Positions 59,009 to 64,000 of a stretch of DNA of 64,000 nucleotides are shown here, one piece after another (the first letter of the stretch is position 1; each line of letters begins with the position of its first letter). A program made the position numbers and the translations under genes. The notes beneath the pieces were generated by a model that worked only from the letters and a program-made list of their open reading frames with translations, did no database searches and was not told the DNA's origin. Source of the stretch: JBLXBZ01 sp048265185 (GTDB lineage Bacteria; Pseudomonadota; Alphaproteobacteria; Rhizobiales; Stappiaceae). The stretch is taken from the NCBI GenBank assembly GCA_048265185.1, contig JBLXBZ010000009.1:45619-109618 (forward strand), in the 5' to 3' direction.

Positions 59009-60250
59009 ATGGGAAAGCCGTCTGTTCATATCGTTGGCGCTGGAATTATCGGGCTGGCTACGGCTTGCGTTCTTTTGCGGAAAGGCTACGAGGTCACGAT
59101 TATTGACCGGTGGGAGCCGGGGGAAGGCGCGTCTCGAGGCAACGCCGCCGCCATTGCGTGGACAGATGTTGCGCCTTTGGCTTCACCTGGGATCTGGCGC
59201 AAGGCGCCGGGCTGGCTGTTGGATCCTCTTGGGCCATTGTCGGTCCGTCCGGCTTACGCGTTGAAAGCGTTGCCGTGGATGATGAAATTCATGGCGGCCT
59301 CAAGGCCTTTGAAGGTGGAGGCGTCAACCAAGGCGATTGCCGCTCTGAATGCGCAGGCGGTCTCCGCTTGGGAGCGTTTGTGGAGCGATACCGGCACGGG
59401 ATGGCGCGTGCGTCGCGAGGGGTGTTTGGAAGTCTTTGACGATCCGCGACAGTTGGAACGTCAGCGCGCCGTTTGGGACGGGCAACGCGCTTTCGGAATT
59501 AAGGTGGAGGAGTTGGGGCGGGACGCTATTTTGGCGATGGAGCCGTGTCTCAGCCCCGAGATCGTTGGGGGTGGTTTTTTACCCGGATGGATGCAGGTCG
59601 ACGATCCACGCGCGTTATGTAAGGATTTGGCGGTTTACGCCGGCGCGAAAGGCGCGCGGTTCGTGCGCGGCGAGGTTGTTCATGCAGGCTTGAGCAGTGA
59701 GGGCGCGCTGGTTCAAATGGGCGACGGGGCGAGCGTAAGCGCGGGAAAGTTGGTCATTGCTTGCGGCGCGTGGTCGCGTAATCTGGCGGAGTTTTTTGGC
59801 GACAGGACGCCTCTGGACACGGAGCGCGGTTATAATCTTACGGTTCCAGAGCCGGGCGTCGCGTTGAAACGTTTCATCATGTTGCCGGGCTATGGGTTTG
59901 TGCTTTCGCCATTGTCTATAGGCCTGCGCATTGGCGGCGCCGTGGAGTTTGCGGGACTTGAAGCCGCGGCGAATTGGCGACGGGTTGACGCGCTTGTAAC
60001 CCGGGCCAAACGTATCGTTCCGGGGCTGCGAAGCGAAGGCGGCGAGCGGTGGATGGGCTTCCGGCCGTCTCTACCGGACAGTCTTCCGGTGATTTCTAAA
60101 GCGTCCCATACGGATCATGTCTATTACGCTTTTGGTCATGCGCATCATGGTTTGACGCAGGCCGCAGCCACGGCGGAGCGAATTGCGGAAATGATTGACG
60201 GCGAGGCTGCGCCTATTGATATGACGCCTTATCGCGCCGACAGGTTTTGA
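59009..60250 (+). CDS. FAD-dependent D-amino acid dehydrogenase-like oxidoreductase (DadA family)
   Basis: 413-residue DAO-superfamily flavoenzyme. An N-terminal Rossmann motif HIVGAGIIGLATACVLLRKGYEVTIID (split in two turns) binds FAD. Downstream are a GGGFLPGWMQVDDPRALCK substrate-domain region and a C-terminal YYAFGHAHHGLTQA motif typical of DadA-like enzymes. It probably deaminates a D-amino acid to the oxo acid, feeding electrons to the respiratory chain. ATG 59009 has GGAGG 5 bp upstream. It lies after dppABCDF on the same strand, suggesting use of imported peptides containing D-residues; this is inference. Confidence 0.82.
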   Translation: MGKPSVHIVGAGIIGLATACVLLRKGYEVTIIDRWEPGEGASRGNAAAIAWTDVAPLASPGIWRKAPGWLLDPLGPLSVRPAYALKALPWMMKFMAASRPLKVEASTKAIAALNAQAVSAWERLWSDTGTGWRVRREGCLEVFDDPRQLERQRAVWDGQRAFGIKVEELGRDAILAMEPCLSPEIVGGGFLPGWMQVDDPRALCKDLAVYAGAKGARFVRGEVVHAGLSSEGALVQMGDGASVSAGKLVIACGAWSRNLAEFFGDRTPLDTERGYNLTVPEPGVALKRFIMLPGYGFVLSPLSIGLRIGGAVEFAGLEAAANWRRVDALVTRAKRIVPGLRSEGGERWMGFRPSLPDSLPVISKASHTDHVYYAFGHAHHGLTQAAATAERIAEMIDGEAAPIDMTPYRADRF

Positions 60251-60457
60251 GGAAACGTATATTTCGAGGGAGCGTCATATAGTGACGCAGCGTATTTTCT
60301 CTTGCGTTGATGGACATTTGGGGCAATTCGGTACGGCTGGTGATGGGCGATGAAAACGCCCCTCCCTTGGAACCATGTGAATTTTCCGATCAACCATCGC
60401 GAAACCTTTCTGAATCGGCTATGACAGGACCGATTGAAGGAACGGAGCCGGAACTTT

Positions 60458-61567
60458 ATGGATTGGTCGCCCCAACAAGATGACGCTTTGAAAGAAACTG
60501 CTCGTTGGCTGAAACGCGGCGACAGGCAGGTGTTTAGGCTTTTCGGTTATGCGGGAACCGGTAAAACGACTCTTGCGCGCCATCTGGCCGAGGGGATTGA
60601 CGGCACGGTGACCTTTGGCGCCTTCACGGGGAAGGCGGCGCATGTGCTGCGCCAGAAAGGCTGTACGGACGCCACCACCATTCATGCGATGATATATCGT
60701 CCGCGCGGGCGCAAGGATGAAGATGAGGAAGGCGATGGCCCTTCCTTTTCCATTAACCGAGACAGCACCGCGGCGAAATCCGATCTTATCGTGATCGATG
60801 AATGCTCCATGGTGGATGAGGATTTGGGGCGCGACCTTCTCTCTTTTGGCAAACCCGTGTTGGTGCTGGGGGATCCGGCGCAATTGCCGCCGGTGAAGGG
60901 CGGGGGGTTTTTCACCGAAGCCGAGCCTGACATCATGCTTACGGAAGTTCACCGGCAGGCGCGTGATAATCCGATCGTGCGTATGTCGATGACGATTCGG
61001 GAAGGGGGGGAACTGGAATATGGCGAGTTTGGCGAGAGCCGCATTATCTCCAAGCGGGAGATTGACGCCGGGCAAATTCTGGCGTCGGATCAGGTTCTCG
61101 TAGGAACGAACAAGACTAGGCGCCTCTATAATTCCAGAATCCGGGAGCTGAAAGACTTTAGCACCGAAATGCCGGCCATTGGCGATAAATTGGTGTGTTT
61201 GCGTAATGACAAGGCCAAGGGGCTGCTCAATGGCGGGCTTTGGACGGTTAAGCGCTTGCGCCCCTCAAAGGGGAATACGCTGCGTTTCGACGTCATTCCG
61301 GAAGACGACGCTACGGCTAAGTCCAGCGTTCCGGTGAAAGTGTTGCCAGCGATGTTCGAGCCGAACGCCGGCGAAATTCCTTACGCTGTGCGTCGGCGGG
61401 CCGATGAGTTCGATTATGGCTACGCTCTTACGGTCCATAAGGCGCAAGGTTCGCAATGGGACAGCGTCGTGTTATTTGATGAGAGTTGGGCTTTTCGCGA
61501 ACATCGAGAGCGTTGGCTTTATACCGCGGTGACGCGGGCGGCGGAAAAAATTATCGTCGTCAGATGA
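60458..61567 (+). CDS. RecD-like ATP-dependent DNA helicase (SF1)
   Basis: 369-residue superfamily 1B helicase. Motif I is GYAGTGKTTLARHL (about 32-45) and motif II is LIVIDECSMVD. Motif III is LVLGDPAQLPPVKGGGFF, and the C-terminal UvrD_C_2-type motif is YGYALTVHKAQGSQWDSVVLFDE followed by WLYTAVTRAAEK. It lacks the N-terminal domain of RecD2 and resembles compact Dda/RecD-like helicases of phage and bacteria. There are no recB/recC neighbours. ATG 60458 (MDWSPQQ) is favoured over the TTG at 60434. Confidence 0.88.
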   Translation: MDWSPQQDDALKETARWLKRGDRQVFRLFGYAGTGKTTLARHLAEGIDGTVTFGAFTGKAAHVLRQKGCTDATTIHAMIYRPRGRKDEDEEGDGPSFSINRDSTAAKSDLIVIDECSMVDEDLGRDLLSFGKPVLVLGDPAQLPPVKGGGFFTEAEPDIMLTEVHRQARDNPIVRMSMTIREGGELEYGEFGESRIISKREIDAGQILASDQVLVGTNKTRRLYNSRIRELKDFSTEMPAIGDKLVCLRNDKAKGLLNGGLWTVKRLRPSKGNTLRFDVIPEDDATAKSSVPVKVLPAMFEPNAGEIPYAVRRRADEFDYGYALTVHKAQGSQWDSVVLFDESWAFREHRERWLYTAVTRAAEKIIVVR

Positions 61568-61616
61568 CGATCTCATTTTTAGATATTCATTCGCACTCAA
61601 TACAAGTGATAAAATA

Positions 61617-64000
61617 ATGACTGATGACAGTGTTGAAAGCTTCTCCGCGCCGGTTGCGACGAAAAAAACATCCGCTTTGCCGCAAGAGATCGTTTTACGC
61701 ATAGCCCGCAGGATCGCCGATGAAATCGGCTGCGAACCTGTGCAAGTCGCCGCCGCCGTCCAGCTTTTGGACGAAGGCGCGACGGTGCCTTTTATCGCTC
61801 GTTACCGGAAGGAAGTCACCGGCGGGCTTGACGACACGCAATTGCGCACCTTGGAGGAGCGGCTGATTTACCTGCGTGAGATGGAGGATCGGCGAACTGC
61901 GATTATCAAAACCATTGATGAACAGGGAAATTTGACCGACGAGTTGAAGGGAAAATTGGCCGCCGCCGACACCAAGGCGGCGCTGGAGGATCTTTATCTG
62001 CCGTTCCGTAAAAAGCGACGCACCAAGGCGCAGATCGCGCGCGAGGCGGGGCTGGAGCCCTTGGCGGACTTGTTGCTGGCGGATCCAACGAAAACGCCAG
62101 AAGTGGAGGCGGCCGCATTTGTCGACGCGGAGAAGAAAATCGCCGACGTCAAAGCCGCGCTTGATGGAGCGCGGCAAATTCTCATGGAGCGCTTTTCTGA
62201 AAATGCGGAGCTGGTGGGCCGGCTTAGAGATTACCTGATGCAGCGCGGCGTCGTGCGCTCACGGCTCGTTGAGGGACAGGGGGAGGCTGGCGCCAAATTC
62301 TCCGATTACTTCAATTATGATGAGAAATGGGCGCAAATCCCCAGCCACCGCGCGCTGGCGCTGTTGCGCGGGCGCAACGAGGGGGTGTTGGCGATTGAAC
62401 TGAGCGTGGATGCGGATGATCCGGCTCCGGTCAAGCCCGTGGAGCAGATGATCGCAGCAAGCGCCGGCATTGCGAATGAGGGGCGTCCGGCGGATAAGTG
62501 GCTGATGGACGTCGCCCGCTGGACGTGGCGGGTCAAAGTGGGGCTGCACCTTGAGCTCGATTTGATGAATGTGCTGCGCGACAAGGCGGAGGAGGAGGCC
62601 ATTCGCGTTTTCGCGCGCAACCTTAAGGACTTGTTGTTGATGGCGCCGGCGGGGCCGCGCGCGACGCTGGGACTTGATCCGGGCATTCGCACGGGCGTGA
62701 AAGTGGCTGTGGTCGATAAAACCGGAAAACTGGTCGAGACCACGACGATTTATCCTTATCAGCCGAAAAACGACGTTATTGGCTCTATGGCGGCGCTAAA
62801 GGCTTTGATCGCCAAACATGGGGTTGAGTTAATCGCTATCGGTAATGGTACGGGAAGCCGGGAGACGGATAAACTCGCCGCCGATGTTCTGGCGGAGATT
62901 CCGGCAAGCCACCGGCCGACGAAAGTCATGGTGAGCGAGGCGGGCGCCTCTATTTATTCGGCTTCTGCGCTGGCGGCCAGAGAAATGCCGGATGTGGACG
63001 TGTCCTTGCGCGGGGCGGCGTCCATTGCCCGCCGGCTTCAAGACCCCTTGGCGGAGTTGGTGAAAATAGAACCAAAATCCATCGGGGTCGGCCAATATCA
63101 GCATGATGTTAATCAAATCAAACTCGCCCGCTCTCTTGACGCTGTTGTGGAAGATGCGGTGAACGCCGTGGGCGTTGATCTCAATACGGCGTCGGCGCCG
63201 CTTCTGACGCGAATCTCCGGCTTGAGCGAGAGCCTTGCGAGCGCGGTGGTTGGATACCGCGATAGCGTTGGCGGGTTTGGCTCGCGCGCGGAGCTGAAAA
63301 AAGTGCCGCGTCTCGGGCCGAAAGCCTTTGAACAATGCGCTGGTTTCTTGCGCATCGCCGATGGCGAAAACCCGCTGGACGCGTCGTCCGTCCACCCGGA
63401 AGCCTATCCGCTCGCCAAACGCATCGTTAAAGCCTGCGGGCGGCCCCTAAAAGAAGTCATGGGCAATAACAAGCTGTTGTCCGATCTGGACCCTGCTGAG
63501 TTCACTGACGAAACTTTTGGCTTGCCGACGGTGAAGGATATTTTGTCGGAGCTGGAGAAGCCGGGACGGGATCCGCGCCCCGAGTTCAAGACGGCCAGTT
63601 TTATGGACGGCGTCGAGACTTTATCTGACTTGAAACCGGGCATGGCTCTGGAAGGCACGGTCACTAATGTCACCAATTTTGGCGCATTCGTCGATATCGG
63701 CGTGCATCAGGATGGTTTGGTTCATGTTTCGCAACTGGCGGATAAATTTGTCTCCGATCCCCATACGGTAGTGAAGGCCGGCGATATCGTGCGTGTGAAA
63801 GTGGTGGAGGTCGACATCAAGCGCAAGCGGATCGCGCTTTCCATGCGCAAGGATGCGCAAGTGTCGCGAAGCGCTGCTCCGGGCGAGGCTCGCAGCGGAC
63901 GCGGGACGTCTTCCAGCTCTCACAAGGCTGCGCCAAAGTCGGCGAGCCAAGGGCGAGGCGGGGCGTCCAATTCAAGGGCGCCAGGGAAAACGGACGGGGG
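61617..64000 (+). CDS. tex: Tex-family RNA-binding transcription accessory protein (3' end beyond window)
   Basis: Conserved nucleic-acid-binding protein linked to transcription and toxin gene expression in other bacteria. About 794 codons are visible. Tex N-terminal helical domain (VPFIARYRKEVTGGLDDTQLR), YqgF/RNase H-like domain (LGLDPGIRTGVKVAVVD, about 353 onward), helix-hairpin-helix region (ASIARRLQDPLAELVKIEPKSIGVGQYQHDV) and S1 domain (about 678-745, GTVTNVTNFGAFVDIGVHQDGLVHVS) appear in order. A low-complexity S/R/G/A tail is cut by the window edge. Frame is unbroken from ATG 61617 to the end. Confidence 0.95.
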   Translation, partial: MTDDSVESFSAPVATKKTSALPQEIVLRIARRIADEIGCEPVQVAAAVQLLDEGATVPFIARYRKEVTGGLDDTQLRTLEERLIYLREMEDRRTAIIKTIDEQGNLTDELKGKLAAADTKAALEDLYLPFRKKRRTKAQIAREAGLEPLADLLLADPTKTPEVEAAAFVDAEKKIADVKAALDGARQILMERFSENAELVGRLRDYLMQRGVVRSRLVEGQGEAGAKFSDYFNYDEKWAQIPSHRALALLRGRNEGVLAIELSVDADDPAPVKPVEQMIAASAGIANEGRPADKWLMDVARWTWRVKVGLHLELDLMNVLRDKAEEEAIRVFARNLKDLLLMAPAGPRATLGLDPGIRTGVKVAVVDKTGKLVETTTIYPYQPKNDVIGSMAALKALIAKHGVELIAIGNGTGSRETDKLAADVLAEIPASHRPTKVMVSEAGASIYSASALAAREMPDVDVSLRGAASIARRLQDPLAELVKIEPKSIGVGQYQHDVNQIKLARSLDAVVEDAVNAVGVDLNTASAPLLTRISGLSESLASAVVGYRDSVGGFGSRAELKKVPRLGPKAFEQCAGFLRIADGENPLDASSVHPEAYPLAKRIVKACGRPLKEVMGNNKLLSDLDPAEFTDETFGLPTVKDILSELEKPGRDPRPEFKTASFMDGVETLSDLKPGMALEGTVTNVTNFGAFVDIGVHQDGLVHVSQLADKFVSDPHTVVKAGDIVRVKVVEVDIKRKRIALSMRKDAQVSRSAAPGEARSGRGTSSSSHKAAPKSASQGRGGASNSRAPGKTDG

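Noticed and set aside
60310..60483. 57-codon plus-strand ORF (starting MDIWGN) overlapping the helicase start by 26 bp
   Set aside because: Position would allow translational coupling, but there is no ribosome binding site and no recognisable feature; not enough to call a gene.
1..64000. CRISPR arrays, insertion sequences, prophage or defence islands
   Set aside because: No regularly spaced repeats, transposase, integrase, phage structural or restriction genes were recognised; the gene content is housekeeping, envelope, signalling and transport.

Overview
The window is ordinary-density chromosome from an alphaproteobacterium. The evidence is a CtrA response regulator, the ChpT phosphotransferase, a DUF1134 (EipA-type) envelope protein, a DUF4164-zapA pair, rpoH beside rluD, a serC leader RNA of the alphaproteobacterial type and an alphaproteobacterial-looking 6S RNA. 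Hyphomicrobiales (Rhizobiales) or a nearby order fits best; genus cannot be told from sequence reading alone. I see no insertion sequences, prophage, CRISPR array or rRNA.

Layout. 1-4.2 kb: gap (cut by the left edge) and tkt leftward, DUF4164 and zapA rightward. 4.3-6.8 kb: rpoH and rluD leftward, with a small membrane protein whose start codon overlaps that of rluD. 6.9-10.5 kb: tRNA-Glu, a DMT permease, a membrane-anchored coiled-coil protein, the EipA homologue and a secreted YHS protein. 10.6-20.2 kb: a signalling block of chpT, cheA-cheW-cheY-cheB-cheR, then ctrA (leftward) diverging from fliI-fliJ. 20.4-23.1 kb: 6S RNA, ygfA, ymdB-like, yebC. 23.1-24.9 kb: a TauE/SafE permease and an outer-membrane beta-barrel protein, both leftward. 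25.2-38.7 kb: thirteen leftward genes, read ruvC-ruvA-ruvB-ybgC-tolQ-tolR-tolA-tolB-pal-cpoB-tilS-ftsH-glmM. 38.8-41.7 kb: serC with its leader RNA, and serA. 41.8-46.3 kb: a second DMT permease (leftward), purA and a large unknown bitopic membrane protein. 46.5-49.1 kb: a TPP riboswitch, then an ABC permease and binding protein of the ThiX/ThiY type and a one-domain PqiA protein. 49-52.7 kb: a DUF2336 protein and a large MscS-type channel. 53.2-60.3 kb: dppABCDF and a DadA-like FAD oxidoreductase. 60.4-64 kb: a RecD-like helicase and tex (cut by the right edge).

How parts work together. ChpT passes phosphate from CckA (not in this window) to CtrA, which in relatives controls cell-cycle and flagellar genes. 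Here chpT, a complete cytoplasmic chemotaxis set, ctrA and the flagellar export ATPase genes are neighbours. The ctrA-fliI gap and the first bases of fliI hold nine GANTC sites, the CcrM methylation motif. Tol-Pal, CpoB, FtsH, EipA and the OMP concern the envelope; RuvABC and the helicase concern DNA processing.

No wholly new multi-gene system is evident. The signals most worth following are the GANTC cluster, the serC leader with mutually exclusive pairings, the riboswitch-controlled thiamine-precursor operon without its ATPase, the rluD/DUF6476 start-codon overlap, TTAACC repeats upstream of pal, and gene order suggesting inversion of the glmM-ruvC block and insertion of the signalling block between zapA and 6S RNA.
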